Both the position numbers and the translations under genes were made by a program. Positions 1-12,663 of a stretch of 64,000 bases of DNA are shown here, piece after piece. Below the pieces are notes generated by a model, which saw only the letters and a list, made by a program, of their open reading frames with translations, had not been told where the DNA came from and made no database searches. Position 1 is the first letter of the stretch. Each line of letters begins with the position of its first letter. The stretch covers positions 86,224,899-86,288,898 of the forward strand of contig NC_073313.1 of the NCBI RefSeq assembly GCF_027595985.1, given 5' to 3'. The DNA comes from Sorex araneus (Eukaryota > Chordata > Mammalia > Eulipotyphla > Soricidae).

Positions 1-249
1 TATAAAGAGCTAAGTGCTAAAACTGCCCCATCTTTGCTGAGGTTTCTTTTAAGTATACATAAATGTATATATGATGCTTATTGTTTCTTTCTGATAATAA
101 ATTATGTTCACTTATCAAAATACTAAAATCATAAAGGGACCCATTATTGTAACATCCAGAGATGAATTAATTTACTCCAACTGATTTTCACTTAATATTA
201 TATCGTGCATATTTTTCTGTTACTAAGTTCCTTTCAAAATATGACTCAG

Positions 250-390
250 GTGCCTTGCATGCGGCCGACCCAGGTTCAATCCCCAGCATCCCATATGGTC
301 CCCTGAGTATTGCCAGGAGTAATTCCTGAGTGCAGAGCCAGGAGTAACCCCTGTACGTCGCTGGGTGTGACCCTAAAAGCAAAAAAAAAA
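250..390 (+). repeat. tRNA-derived SINE, 5' truncated
   Basis: The copy starts inside the head at the GCCTTGCATGCGGCC segment and runs to an A10 tail. The bases after it (AATATGACTCGG) are the target into which the next SINE is inserted. Confidence 0.85.
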
Positions 391-404
391 CAATATGACT
401 CGGA

Positions 405-577
405 GCGCTGGAGTGATAGCACAACGGGTAGAGCATTTGCCTTGGATGCAGCCAACCCGGGTTCGATTCCCAGCACCCTGTATGGTCCTCGAGTACTGCC
501 AGGAGTAATTCCTGAGTGCATGAGCCAGCAGTAACCCCTGAGCATCACCGGGTGTGACCCAAAAGGAAAAAAAAAAC
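405..577 (+). repeat. tRNA-derived SINE, full length
   Basis: Full head with box B (GGTTCGATTCC) and an A-rich tail. AATATGACT flanks both ends, a short target-site duplication. It lies head to tail with the preceding copy. Confidence 0.9.
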
Positions 578-1026
578 CAAAATATGACTTGGAATATTTG
601 CATGATTTTTAAGCATGAGTATATATTAACTATTTTCTTATAGTTGTGTGTTTCTGTTACTTCCTATTTCTCACTATTGTAATAACACTCTAAATATCCC
701 TTCGTATAGATATTTGACATGCCTCAGTTTAATTCTTGAAAATGGATTCTCCCAGAGACAGTGGTTGAGGGGCAGTAACACCCTGATAGTGGGTGTGGGT
801 AGCAGCAGTATATCCCAGAAACATTATTAATATTTTTATTACAATACCTAAATTTCAAATAATAGTAATAAAATTAAGTTTAAAATTTCTCCAAAGCATC
901 AATAATGCAAAGTCAAGCAACACTAAAGAGAATAATTTTGAGATAAAAATCTTCTAGAGAGTTTTCCTGGCTTTTCTGGAGCTGTAATATTTTATTATAA
1001 TATTTTCTAAGTCAAAGGTAATCCAG

Positions 1027-1198
1027 AGGGCTGGATAAATAGTACAGGAGTTAAAGCTCTTGCCTTTCATGCAGCTGACCTAGGTTCATTCCTGATCACT
1101 ACATTGGGTCCTCTGAGCACCACCAGTAGTGACCTCTGAGCATAGAGCTGAGAGTATTCCTTGAGCACTGCCAAGTGTTATCCAAAACAGTCCTCCAA
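1027..1198 (+). repeat. tRNA-derived SINE, diverged
   Basis: The head reads GGGCTGGATAAATAGTACAG, followed by a recognisable box B region and a CCAAAACA tail. It is well diverged and so an older copy. Confidence 0.7.
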
Positions 1199-1199
1199 A

Positions 1200-2436
1200 A
1201 ATGTGATTTATAAATTCTCATACTACACTAACATGAGTATCTCAAATAAATATACTCTCCTTAAAGAATAAATCATACTGAAGGGGTTAAACAGCTTTTT
1301 TCCCCCAAAGTAAACCTATTTATATGCTCAACAGCTAGAGTTAATATGCAAATTTATAAATCTGGACTAATGAGACAGAGCACTTTAAGAACACCATGTA
1401 CAGCATAATTGACAACCATGTATGTTGTCGATGTAGCAGTGTTATATCCAGATATCGATTTCAGTGTGTTTTCATTGTTAAAATTTTCTGAGGAACTTGA
1501 TTGTGAAATACCAGAAGATGCTAAGTAGGCATGAGGACATGGTAACACAAACACATAAAGCCAAGAGACAGACAGTGAAAAGCTTGAAATCTTAGTATCT
1601 TGGCCAGGCTGGAAGGCAAAGTGTGCTCTATATCATGGATCAACCATGGCAGAGTAAAGTGCATGATAGCTTAACTTACTACTACCCAGCCATATGTTCA
1701 GTGAATTTATAAGCTGCTGGGAGTACAATCAACCACTGTATTCAAAGAACCCTCTTATGAAGCATCCTAGAAACAACCAATGCAGCAGCTAAGCATCTCA
1801 GAATCTGTTTTAGTACACAAAGCAATTCCTGTTTCTTTTAAAACCCCTTGTATGTAATGGGAAAGGCAGGATTCATTAACTCCAGAGGAAGGGAGGGACT
1901 GAAGGCCAAGAACCCAAGGAAGGGGTCTCTTTATTTCTTCATGTTTGTTTTTATTTGGTATGTTGCCCACCAATTCAATGTTTGAATCGTATTTCCCTCT
2001 GACCATCCATAATAAATCCATGTCCATTCCAGTTCTGTCTCAATTGTGTTGACATTAAGTCACTAAAAGGCTGATAAAGACTGATAAACATGCTGATATA
2101 GTAGTCATATAACCAATAAAATGCCATACGATGTTACAAAATGGCTCACTGTGCTTTTACCACTCACAATATTTTTGCAGACTTGTCCTTGTTGAGTCAT
2201 TCAACAAATACTAAAGCACTTGATATGGGAAAAGAAAACTGATGTCACGTCATCTTAGAGTTGAGTTTTGTTTTTGGTGTGTCAGGAATCAAACCCAGGG
2301 CCTCAAACTTTTATGGCAAGTGTTCTGCTGATGAGCTACATCCCCAATCAGAGTTTATATATTTTTTAAACTAAAGCAAGAAATTATCATTGAATAACTA
2401 CAAGCTTACTTCAAATGTGACTCAAAAAGACTCATT
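1200..2436. other. Intergenic, no gene seen
   Basis: AT-rich DNA without coding features. The only recognisable element is a short old minus-strand tRNA-like SINE fragment near 2270-2350, with a reversed box B (GAATCAAACCC). Confidence 0.5.
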
Positions 2437-2438
2437 AT

Positions 2439-2607
2439 GGGGACTGAAGCGATAGCACAGCGGGTAGCACTTTTGCCTTGCACGCGGCCGACCTGGGTTC
2501 GATTACCAGCATCCCATATGTCCCCAGAGCACTACTAGGAGTAAGTCCTGAGTGCATGAGCCAGGAGTAACCCCTGGGCATCGCCAAGTGTGACCCAAAA
2601 AGCCCCC
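2439..2607 (+). repeat. tRNA-derived SINE
   Basis: Full-length copy flanked by the 15-bp direct repeat AAAAGACTCATTATG (2424-2438 and again at the 3' end), so it was inserted by target-primed reverse transcription. Confidence 0.9.
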
Positions 2608-2689
2608 ACAAAAGACTCATTATGTAAAATCCCAAAAATCACGTGAAGTTTTCCAGGTCCTTAAGTACCATTACAGAATGATTTGTAAA

Positions 2690-2880
2690 ATGGTTTTGCT
2701 TTTCTCTCCCCCCTAAATTTTATCAAAGTACCCAAATTCACAATACTGTTAATGTTAGTTTCATTCATACAACATTCCAACAGCACATTACCACCATCAT
2801 TCCTCTGCCAATGTCTCAAGGTCCCCTCCCACCCCTTTGATAAAATGTTGACCAACTCTCAAGTTCTGCTGCAATTGGTC
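2690..2880 (-). repeat. L1-like 3' end, old
   Basis: The reverse strand carries the GGTGG/GGGAGGGG-rich tract typical of the L1-type 3' ends in this window. It shares the core ACAATACTGTTAATG with 3062-3150 and similar DNA at 23045-23225. Confidence 0.45.
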
Positions 2881-3004
2881 ATTTGTTGTTCTTTCTTTTC
2901 CCTTCTCTCTTGTATTCATAATTCTGACCCTGGAAAGGCCTCCAATCACTGGGAAAGATGAATAAAGAGAGGCTGCTAAAATCTCAGGGCTGAGTGTAAT
3001 AGAA

Positions 3005-3056
3005 ACATTACTGGTGCCCGATCGACGAACAACGGGATGACAGTGATACAGTGATT
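3005..3056 (+). repeat. SINE tail fragment, alternative-tail subfamily
   Basis: Only the distal tail (ACTGGTGCCCGATCGACGAA onward) of the second SINE type is present. Better copies are at 22748 and 46955. Confidence 0.6.
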
Positions 3057-3167
3057 CATAATTTATTTTTTAATTGGAGACACCATGATTTACAATACTG
3101 TTAATGATAGGACTTCGTGCACACAACCTTCCAACACCACATCTTCCACCAAAGTGACAGCTTTAGA

Positions 3168-3300
3168 AGCTGGAGCAATAATAGACAGGGAACTTGTCTT
3201 GCACAAGGTATTTGTTCCCTGGAATCCAATATAGACTCCCAAGCACCATCAGGAGTAACTCCTACCTAAGTATCACTGGGAGTGACCAACCCCCCAAAAA
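3168..3300 (+). repeat. tRNA-derived SINE, old
   Basis: Recognisable GCTGGAGCAATAATAGACAG head and CACTGGGAGTGACC 3' segment. It is inserted within L1-like sequence that resumes around 3320-3600. Confidence 0.6.
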
Positions 3301-3630
3301 AACACATACACAAAACTAAGTATCAGTTGCCCTCCACAGTGTCTCAAAGTCCCTTCCCAACTATCTACCCTCTCCCACCTGCTGTTGGTGAGCCCAGTTC
3401 TGTACACCAGTTCTTAGATTCTATTGTCGTTGGTTCTTTCTTATTCCCACACTGTTTCTTTATATCCCATACATAAGAGAAACTACTCTGTCTGTATTTC
3501 TTCCTATCCTTCTCACTTCACTCATCATGATACACTCTAGTTCCATCTACCTAGTGGGAAATGCATGATTTCATCTTATAGCTGAGTATCATTTCCTTGT
3601 GTACATAAATTATTTTCATAATTACTAAAC

Positions 3631-3918
3631 AATTCCCAGCATCCCATATGGTCCCCTGAGCACCGCCAGGGATAATTCCTGAGTGCAGAACCAGGAGTAA
3701 CCCGTGTGCATCGCCAGATGTGACCAAAAAAGAAAAAGATTAGCGAGAATGGGGTTGGAAAGAAAGCACAGCAGGTAAATTACTTGCCTTACATGCGACT
3801 GACCTGGGTTCAATCCCTAGCACCCCATATGGTAGCCTGTGCACCTCCGGGAGTAATCATGAGCACTGAGCATAAGCCTTGAGCACTGCTGAGTGTGGCC
3901 CAAGAACAAATAAAAATA
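3631..3918 (+). repeat. Two SINE copies head to tail
   Basis: A 5'-truncated copy (3631-3742) is followed by a near-complete but diverged copy (3751-3918) ending in GTGTGGCCCAAGAAC plus an A-rich tail. Confidence 0.75.
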
Positions 3919-3969
3919 TTAATGAGTATTCTAATTTTTATGAAGATATTGGCTTTATTTTAAATTAGC

Positions 3970-4531
3970 TTTTATTTTTGGAGGGCCTGTCAAACAGAGC
4001 TCGGGTAGACCCGGAGGCTACTGCCTGTGGTTCAGGACTCTTGTTTCAGTGCTTGACCAAGAGATTGGGTGCTGCTTAGGTCCAGTAGTGCTCAGGGACA
4101 CCACGGCCACATCAAAGTGCTTGGAAGGTCATGTGGTGCTGGGGATCAAAATCAGAGCCTTATAAATGTAGGGCATACACTCTAGTCCTTTTAGTTGTCT
4201 CTCCAGCACAAGGATAAGGATATTTGTTTGAAAATGAAGTTGTATTACTTGAACTTACATATAATACCCTAATTAATGTAATGTACATTTACTAATGTAA
4301 ACATTTTCCCCAAAGTAATGTGGTTTGATGAATAGAAAAGACTGTTTAATCATCAAGGTTTTTTTTTTTTTTGCCTTTTGGGTCACACCTGGCAATGCAC
4401 AGGGGTTACTCCTGGTTCTGCACTAAGGAATTACTCCTGGGGGTGCTCTGGCGACCATAGGGAATGCTGGGAATTGAACCCGGGTCGGCTGCATGCAAGG
4501 CAAACGCCCTACCAGATGTGCTCCAGCCCCC
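3970..4531 (-). repeat. Two minus-strand SINE copies
   Basis: An old copy (about 3970-4208) ends in CTCCAGCAC. A much better copy (4357-4531) starts with T13 and GGGTCACACCTGGC and ends GCTCCAGCCCC. Confidence 0.75.
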
Positions 4532-4683
4532 ATCCGGTTCTTAAGAGTTAATTATTCCTCCCATGAATTTGTTTGTGAGCCTAACAACATATATCTATGC
4601 ACTGGAAAAAGGATGAGAAGTCTTGCCCCATGCTCAAATTATTCATTTCAATGTAGTGGAATCTGTATAAAAAAATTTCAGGG

Positions 4684-5047
4684 TTTATGGGACGGAGTGT
4701 TAGTACTGAGGGTAGGGAGTTTGCCTTGTATGCAGCCAACACTGTTTCGGTCTCCAGCAACACATATGGTCTGCAAAGCCCCACGCGGAGTGATCCCTGA
4801 GTGCAGAACCAGGAGTAAGCCCTGAGCATCACTGAGTGTGGCCAAAAACAAAAACAAAAAACAAAAAGATATACAGGGCAGGAGAGATAGTATAGGAAGT
4901 GAGCTAATTTCCTGCATGTGGATGACCCTGGTTCAATCGTGAGAACCACATATGATTCCCCAAACATTGCCAGGAGTGATTCCTGAGCACAGATCCAGGA
5001 GTAAACCTTGAGTAAGCCCTGAGTACCAATGTGTGTGGCCCCAAAAC
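4684..5047 (+). repeat. Two SINE copies head to tail
   Basis: Copies at 4684-4862 and 4871-5047, both diverged. They end in A-rich tails with CAAAAA or ACACAC degeneration. Confidence 0.75.
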
Positions 5048-5473
5048 ATAAATACACACATACACACAAAAAGAAGTAAGCTCTTGTGTGTATGCTGAGC
5101 TGTGCCCACTTATACTGGGAAAAGAAAGATCTGGGTAGTGATGAAAAGGTCATGGAGATTGGGAAGGCTGTACAAGAGAGGAAAGCAGTAGAAACAGAGA
5201 ATAAGATTAAATGAATCATTTGCTGTCAAGGTCTCCAGGAAAATAATATAAATCCAATATTAGATAAGTGGCAAACACTGACCAACCACGGCTATTGACC
5301 GTCTCTCTCCCAGAGTGTTATAAAGATAGAGGAAATAATGAAATCAATATATTTTACTGCTCACCTGTCAAAAACTGTAAGTGATCCTATACAAGGCTGA
5401 GTCAGTACACCTCTAACACAACAATAATAAGCATGAGTTCATAAAACATATTGTCTGGGGTGAGTTGTCTGAG

Positions 5474-5850
5474 CTAGGGGCAGAGAAATAGTACATTGGG
5501 TAAGGCACTTGCATTCCATATGGCCGACCCAGACTTGATCCTTGGCACCACATGGTCCCCTGAGCCCTCCCCCCCACCCCAAGTGATACTAAGCATCAGA
5601 GTCAGGAGAAAGCCCTGAGCACCATCGGGTGTAGTACCCAAGCCAAAAATATATTAAAATAGTTTAGAATCCTGATTCTGGGGCTGGAGTGATAGCACAG
5701 CGGGTAGGGCATTTGTCTTGCACGCGGCCAATCTGGGTTCAATCCTCAGCATCCCATATGGTCCCCTGAGCACCCCCTGGAGTGATTCCTGAGTGCATGA
5801 GCCAGGAGTAATCCCTGTGAATTGCCGGGTGTGACCCAAAAAGAAAAAAA
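5474..5850 (+). repeat. Two SINE copies
   Basis: A diverged copy at 5474-5650 is followed by a good copy at 5680-5850. The second is flanked by TAGAATCCTG (A/G) TTCT direct repeats. Confidence 0.85.
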
Positions 5851-6660
5851 ATAGAATCCTGGTTCTACCACTTCCTTGAAGCAAATATGCCATACCTTTC
5901 TGTGCCTCAGTTTCTCATCTAAAAAATAAAATCTGTACCTACCTCATAGCACAGCTGGAACAACGCAGTCTTCTAAACCAATACTCTCAGAATAGTATGA
6001 CACAATATAAACCACTCAAGTGTTAGACATTATCTGAATTCTCTTATGTCCTAGTCTATCAAAAACTTTTTCTAAAATAAAATCTTAGAGATTGTAATCA
6101 AGCCTTTATCCCTCAATCTGAAGTCTCCTGGTCAGAAATGTCAGTAGTCTGATCTTACGGTTTCCAGTAACATGAAGGATTTATTTAATCCAAACAAAAA
6201 TACCCATGTGATTATCTGGAGTTACAAAAAACTAATCCATATTTTGCTAAGAAGCAGCTTTATGGAAATGGAAACATTTATGGAAAATGAAACAGCAAAT
6301 GATTCATTTCCTCTTATTCTCTGTTTCTAATGCTTTCCTCTCTTGTACAGCCTTCTCCACCTCCTTTTCATCACTACCCATAAGGTGTCTTATGGAAACA
6401 CACCTCCCTAAGACGTTTCCATATACTGGCCCTTTTCTTTAAAGCTTTATTAAAATATACTTTACAAACCATAAAGATCACCCATTTAAAGCGTACAATT
6501 CAATGCTCCAGAGTGTATTTATAGTTTTTCAGCCAAAACCATAATGGAATTTTATGATATATACCCACCCCAAAAGAAATATAATACTCACTAGCAATAC
6601 CATTTTTTCCTCAGTCCTACATAACCAGTAATTTATTTTGTCATTTTGGATCTATGTTGT
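5851..6660. other. Intergenic, no gene seen
   Basis: AT-rich DNA with no ORF, RNA gene or repeat that I can name. Confidence 0.5.
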
Positions 6661-6679
6661 AGCAATCTGAGAACTCTTT

Positions 6680-7260
6680 GCTCTTCATCATGGCTGAATA
6701 ATATTCCATTGTATGATTATACCAAGATTTGTTCATGTATTCATTAACTTAGGTGCTTCTGAGTTGTTTCTGCCTTTTACTAATGTGAATAATGCTTTAA
6801 TTCTAAGGAATAGGGATCTGTTGGAGTCTCCATTTTTAATTACTTGGGGGGGGTCACATACAGCAATGCTCAGGGTTTATTCCTGTTTCTGCACTTAGGA
6901 ATTACTCCTGGCGGTGCCTGGGGGACCATATGGGATGCTGGAGATAATAACCTGGGTTGGCCTGCTATACTATCGCTCCAGCCTCTTTATTTATTTTTAT
7001 GTGCCAAGGAGATAGGTCAAGGAGCTGGGGTGGGTGGCATGCAGAGGGTCCAGTGTTTGATTCCCAGCATTCCAAGGCATGTTGGAATGCCTTCAGAACA
7101 TCATCAGGTATAGCCCCGGTAGTCCCCAGAACCACTGGGAAGTCTTCCCAAATATTATATTGGGATCCATAAGCAGAAGCAGAATTATTGGGCCGTAGAG
7201 TAATTCTATATTTAGCTTTTGAGGAATTGCCCAATTACAATTTCTTCATATTATTGCCAT
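6680..7260 (-). repeat. L1 3' region, minus strand, with SINE insertions
   Basis: Around 6685-6830 the sequence reads ATGGCTGAATAATATTCCAT, the reverse complement of the conserved L1 ORF2 end/3' UTR. L1-like sequence resumes near 7140-7260. A minus-strand SINE (6846-6985) and an old plus-strand SINE fragment lie between. Confidence 0.65.
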
Positions 7261-7368
7261 TCTTCTATCGTCTGCCATTTCATATTTTTTGTTCCTTTTT
7301 CAGGAATCCACCCCCATGATCTAGACTGCTGGCTAATGCAGAGGAAAGAACAGAATTTGAAAAATATA

Positions 7369-7545
7369 GGGGCTGGAGCAATAGCACAGTGGCTAGGGCA
7401 TTTGCCTTGCACGCGGCCAACCCGGGTTCTAATCCCAGCATCCCATATGGTCCCCTGAGCACCACCAGGGGTAATTCCTGAGTGAAGAGCCAGGAGTAAC
7501 CCCTGTGCATCACCAGGTGTGACCCAAAAACCAAAAAAAAATGAA
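7369..7545 (+). repeat. tRNA-derived SINE
   Basis: Full-length copy flanked by the direct repeat AGAATTTGAAAAATATA. Confidence 0.9.
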
Positions 7546-7689
7546 AAAAAAAGAATTTGAAAAATATAAATAAAACCCATCATATATATTTTTATACCTC
7601 TCAACCTTGTTCCCAATTTTCCCTTCCCTTCAGGTAATTTTAGCTCTGTTATTAATGTTCACTGGTTTACTCGCTTTATTTTGAGCCAC

Positions 7690-8356
7690 ATCCTACGGTA
7701 CTCACTCCTGGCTCTGAACTCAGGGATCGTTCTTGGTGGGCTCCAGGAAAAATATGAGGTGCTAGGGATCAAACCTGAGTCAACTGTGTTTAAGCCAAAT
7801 GCGTTACCTGATGTATCAACTCTTTGCCTGATTTCATTCTTTTATTAGTTGAATAGTATCCTGTGTTATAAGCATACTGTGTATTCTTTATCCAATCATC
7901 TATTAACACATTTCTAGAGATTCCATATTTTTGTTATTATAGATAATGCTGCAGTAATACCACTGTGGGGCTAGAGAGATAGTATGTAAGTATATATATA
8001 TATATAATATATTTATATATATGGTTTTAGGGTCACATTCAATGATGCTAGGGGTCACTTTTGGTGGTACTCAGAGGACCAAATGGCACTGGAGATTGAA
8101 CCCAGGCCTCTGCTATAAATTGCATGTATGCTAACCCTTCGATCTATTTCTATAACTCCCTAGAGTTTCTTTAAAATTTTTTATTTAGTTAGTTTTGCTT
8201 TATGTGTCACATCCAGCGATGCACCGGGGTTTCTCCGGGCTCATGCATTCAGGAATTTCTCTTGATGGTGCTCAGGGGACCACATGGGATGCTGGGAATC
8301 GAACCAGGGTTGGCAGTGTAAAAGGCAAATGCCCTAACCACTGTGCTCCAGCCCTA
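7690..8356 (-). repeat. Cluster of minus-strand SINEs over an L1 remnant
   Basis: Old copies at about 7690-7830 and 8020-8175, and a better copy at 8192-8356 ending CTCCAGCCCT. L1 3' sequence in antisense lies at about 7840-7960. A short TA microsatellite is at about 7990-8022. Confidence 0.6.
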
Positions 8357-8483
8357 GAAGCTATTTTTCAATCAAAAATTTTCATCCAAATATATTTGGA
8401 AGCTTATTACTTAAATTAAATATTTTTGTGAAATACTGAATATGTTATACATATAAATAATCCCCTTCAAAAGTTATGTGCTT

Positions 8484-9120
8484 TACCCGAGTGCCTGAGA
8501 ACAGATGACTGGTTAAAGAAACTTTGGTACATCTATACAATGGAATACTATGCAGCAGTTAGAAAGGATGAAAGTCATCCCAGATAGAGAGGGGAACACC
8601 AAGTAATATGTGATTGGAGATCCTGCGCTGGAAGGGAGATGCATGCTGAAAGTAGACTAGAGGGCCTGGAGCGATAGCACAGCGGGTAGGGCATTTGTCT
8701 TGCACGCGGTCGACCCGGGTTCGATTCCCAGCATCCTATATGGTCCCCTGAGCACCGCCAGGAGTGATTCCTGAGTGCATGAGCCAGGAGTAAGCCCTGG
8801 ACATCGCCAGGTGTGACCCAAAAAGCAAAAAAAAAAAGTAGACTAGAGACTGAACAGGATGACCACTCAATACCCTTATTTGGAACCACAATATCCAAAA
8901 GGAAAGAGGATATCAAATTGGAATGCCCCACTACAGAGGTGGGGGGGATGGGACTGGGGGGGTGGGAGGGATATTGGGTTTATGGGTGGTGGAGAATGGA
9001 CACTGATGGAGGGATGGGCTCTTAAACATTTCATGAGGGAAAAACAAGCACGAAAATGTGTGAATCTGTAACTGTACCCTCACTGTGACTCACTAATTAA
9101 AAAATAAATAAATTTTAAAA
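8484..9120 (+). mobile_element. Truncated L1, 3' end, with nested SINE
   Basis: This 5'-truncated L1 starts in the conserved ORF2 C-terminus (encoding a WYIYTMEYYAAV-like peptide). It continues through a G-rich 3' UTR with the GGTGGTGGAGAATGG motif and ends in AATAAA/A-rich sequence. AAAGTTAYGTGC flanks both ends (8468 and 9122), a target-site duplication. A SINE (about 8663-8836) with its own AGTAGACTAGAG duplication is nested inside. Confidence 0.8.
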
Positions 9121-9192
9121 AAAGTTACGTGCCTCAATTACTTCCTGAAGTACTCATACCATAACTCATATAACCACAGAAATGGGTTAACT

Positions 9193-9352
9193 GGGGCTGG
9201 ATTGATAGCACAGCGAGTAAGGTGTTTGCCTTGCACGCAGCCGACCTGGGTTCGATTTCCAGCATCCCATATGGTCTCCCAAGTACCTCCAGAAGTAAGT
9301 CCTGAGTGCAGAGCAGGAGTAACCCCTGAGTATTACCGGGTGTGACCCCAAA
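9193..9352 (+). repeat. tRNA-derived SINE
   Basis: Full-length copy flanked by GAAATGGGTTAAC and GAAATTGGTTAAC. Confidence 0.85.
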
Positions 9353-9684
9353 AAAAGAAATTGGTTAACCTAAATCTTCAATCAAAATAATCTATTCATC
9401 ATACGTTATCTGAGAGGTGATACCATACTGATCCATGACTAAGAACAGGAAAAGATACTACATTAAAATAAAATTAAGAAGTCAATTTCTTTCATATGAA
9501 TCCCTCCCTGATTACAGCAATGATAAAGATAGCAATACTTATAGTTTTGAAATTTGGCTACAGATCTCATCACCCTTAAGCCTTTTGCTTTAAATTTGCT
9601 ATTGAAAATAACTGACGACTCCCTGTCCCTTTTCTCTATCAACAGAATTATCAGTCATTTATTTTGGTTTGTTTCTGTTATTTT

Positions 9685-9842
9685 TGCGTTCTGAGTTACA
9701 CCCAATGATGCTGAGGGGCCGCTCACAGCTTGATGCTTGGACTGAATGCTAGGGGATCATATGATGCCAGAATTGGACCCAAGGCCTTACACATGCAATG
9801 CAAGTAACACAAGCATTCTATCAATGAGTTACATTCGCGGCC
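9685..9842 (-). repeat. tRNA-derived SINE, old
   Basis: Antisense copy. GAGTTACACCCAATGATGC marks the reversed 3' end, and the head is eroded. Confidence 0.6.
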
Positions 9843-10740
9843 CTCTTTCTCATTTTTATACAATTTAGGCCAGCTAGTTGGTTCTCTCTCCTGTCTGTTT
9901 ATGTTGGACTACCCAGACTCAGTTCTGGAACTGCTTCTCTACTGATAAGCCCTTTGTGATCTCATTCAATAACACAACTTGAAGCACCATCTTCCCTGAA
10001 CTCTGGACTTTTAGGTTATTACGGAACCCCACACTTCTACGTCTCACTGCCTAGAGAGACCTACTCCACATCTTTACTATGAAGTCTAATATGCACTTGG
10101 AACTTTTACTAAATATCTAATATCCACTTGGAACTTAATATGCGAAAACGGATTCTTAACCCTCCTTTAAAAAGTTACCCCCTCCCCGAAAAAAAACCGC
10201 ACACTGCTAGTCTTCTCTACGCCTGTGGCTATACTGCCATCTAGTGGCTAAGCCTGCCACTTCTCAAAGCCTCCACTGCCAATACATTCATTCATCCAGG
10301 ATACCGTCACTTCGGGCTTCAAGGATCACATTAGGTCCCATAATGTATGTCTGGAAGGTCTGGACCTTTGCATTTGATTAAATCCTATATCATCCCGCCC
10401 TTTACCGATATTTAAGCACAGCACCACGCGGGCCCGGCCTTTTCAGCTGCCCTCCGAGCTCGACCCCGGCGGCAACTGAGCCACTATGGACACGAGCAGC
10501 TCCCGGAGAGGCCCCCAGACTGGGATGGGAGCCCCTGGCCCATTCGCCGCCAGCGGGGCAGGGTTTTTCTCTACAGGCTTCTCCATATGAGCACCACAAA
10601 AGGGAAGTAAAAGCTTGCAGGGATGCAAATACTGGCAGAATTTTCCTTGAACTTCATAAAAAAAAAAAAAACCAAAAAAAAAACCGCGTGGCCGCACGAC
10701 CTATTGTATCTTTATTGTCAGCAATGTGAAAGGGTTCCTT
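9843..10740. other. Intergenic, no gene seen
   Basis: Non-coding. From about 10380 to 10600 the DNA is clearly more GC-rich, with several CpGs, and it ends in long A-runs (10650-10684). This could be the decayed end of a retrocopy, but I cannot name the source. Confidence 0.4.
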
Positions 10741-10744
10741 TTTA

Positions 10745-11675
10745 GCAGGTCTGACTGTGGGGGTTAACTCCAAACAATGATACTGAGGTTTTTGTTGAAA
10801 TATTGAAGGTAATCAAAGTAGCAGCCATTTCTCTGGACTGTAAACTAAGCTATAGCCCCATGCTGGCTGACGAGAGGAAATATCCTCCTTTCTCGGTTCT
10901 TTTCCCTTTTCTGGGAGAAACGCGGTGTGGCGTCCACCATATTAAACAGGCACGAACTTAGAGGCGCGGGAATGGGGGGGGGGGTTGAAAATTTAAAAAT
11001 ATTATGTACTTGGAACAGCGGGACACTTGGGAAGTCTCGGGCCAATACCAGAGCATGCTCCGCCGAGATTCGACCCGGGTGGCCACACTCTTGTGTAGCC
11101 GCGTTGCTGCAGATCAACCAGAATCCAGAGGAACTACTTTTGGTTCCAGAAACTGCTTGCAGCCATGTTTCTAGACTGTGAACTAAGCTATAGCCCCATG
11201 CTGGCCTAGGAGAGGAAATATCTCTTTTTCTCGTCGGGTGGTGTGGTGTCAGCCGTAATATGAGGACTGTTTATTAAGCAGGCATGAACTTGGTGGCGCG
11301 GGAAGGAGGGGGGAAAAATTCTATGTACTTGACAGTGGAACTTCATATCTCTCCAGTCTCAGCAATGGAAAACTAATTATCAAATGCTTCATTGGCAGTA
11401 GGGCTGTCTTTCTTGGGGGTAAACTCCAACAATAGTGAGTTTTGTGTTGAATTATGGAAAGCAATCAAGGTAAGGAGAAAATGAAGTGAAATTTATCAAT
11501 TACGCAGGCGGGGGTGGGGGTGGGGGGCGGGTGTTGGGAGGTAGACTGGGGTCTTTGGTGGTGGAACATGGGGCACGGGTGAAGGGACAGGTGTCTGAGT
11601 ATTGTATAACTGAGACATAACTCTGAGAACTTTGCAACTTTCCACATGGGGATTCAATAAAATAAATTTTAAAAA
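10745..11675 (+). mobile_element. Dimeric non-LTR retroposon, unnamed family
   Basis: Two related blocks of roughly 340 bp follow each other. Each contains a CTAAGCTATAGCCCCATGCTG segment, a ...TCTTTTTCTCG segment and a GGTGGCGCGGGAA segment. After them comes a G-rich L1-like 3' tail (GGTGGTGGAACATGGGGCAC) ending AATAAAATAAA. A second full copy with a clean 15-bp target duplication is at 24359-25178, and a tail-only copy is near 55320-55690. It has no coding capacity. I infer a non-autonomous family mobilised by L1. Confidence 0.65.
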
Positions 11676-11909
11676 ATCCTAGATCATCTCCTTTTCTCAC
11701 CCCCTATAAACATCATTGAAATGTGACCTCATTTTGTAACCTTACCTCAATATTCTCCCTCCAATTCTAATTTTTCCACAGTTAATACCATTTAGCATAC
11801 TATGTCTTACTCATTATGTTTTGAATTTTATTTTTATATCCCTTTTGTCCATACAAGCTCTATGAGTCAGGTACAAGTTGGATAATCAATTTAAAAGATT
11901 ATATGTGGG

Positions 11910-12100
11910 GCCAGAGTGTTACAGCGGATAGGGCATTTATCTTGCACGGTGGACCTGGATTTGATACCTGGCATCCCCTATGGTCCCCTGAGCACCACTG
12001 CCTATGGTCCCCTAAGCACCACTGGGAGTAATTCCTGAGTGCAGAGCCAGAAGTAACCTGAGCACTGCTGTTTGAGCAAAAAAAAAAAAAACAAAAACAA
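11910..12100 (+). repeat. tRNA-derived SINE, diverged
   Basis: Head GGGGCCAGAGTGTTACAGCGG and an A13 tail. The middle holds a local duplication of the CTATGGTCCCCTGAGCACCA segment. Confidence 0.75.
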
Positions 12101-12356
12101 AATTAAAAGCACATATACAAACAGCAGAATTAAAGGAATCCAGATACCTCTACTGGAAGTGTGTACAAGCCCGGATTACCATATCAACAATCACCACAAA
12201 GGAAAGGGAGGGACTTTTTTTTAACTTTTTGGGTCACACTTGACGATGCACAGTTTAATCTCTCCAACCCCAGAATTCCAATTTTTATGGAGTCACAGGA
12301 TGACTTGAGATATAAATATTAAATCCAATAAATACATAGTTTCAAGCATGTGATTT

Positions 12357-12531
12357 TTTTTTTTTTTGCTTTTTGGGTCACACCTGGCGATGCACAGGGG
12401 TCACTCCTGGCTCTGCACTCAGGAATTACCCCTGGCCGTGCTCAGGGGACCATATGGGATGCTGGGATTTGAACCCGGGTCGGCCGCGTGCAAGGCAAAC
12501 GCCCTACCCGCTGTGCTATCTCTCCAGCCCC
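12357..12531 (-). repeat. tRNA-derived SINE
   Basis: Well-preserved antisense copy with a T14 start. CAAGCATGTGATTTTT flanks both ends as a target duplication. Confidence 0.9.
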
Positions 12532-12663
12532 CAAGCATGTGATTTTTTAAAAAAATGTTTATTAGAGACGAATTCAACAAAACGTTTCTCAAAAGGCCTA
12601 ACATTTAAGCTGGTGGATAAAACCCACTACACAATGTTTATAAACCCTTCGAGAAACATTTTT

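Noticed and set aside
4581-5219. Minus-strand open frame of 212 codons
   Set aside because: It runs through two diverged SINEs read in antisense; peptides of this kind recur at every SINE in the window.
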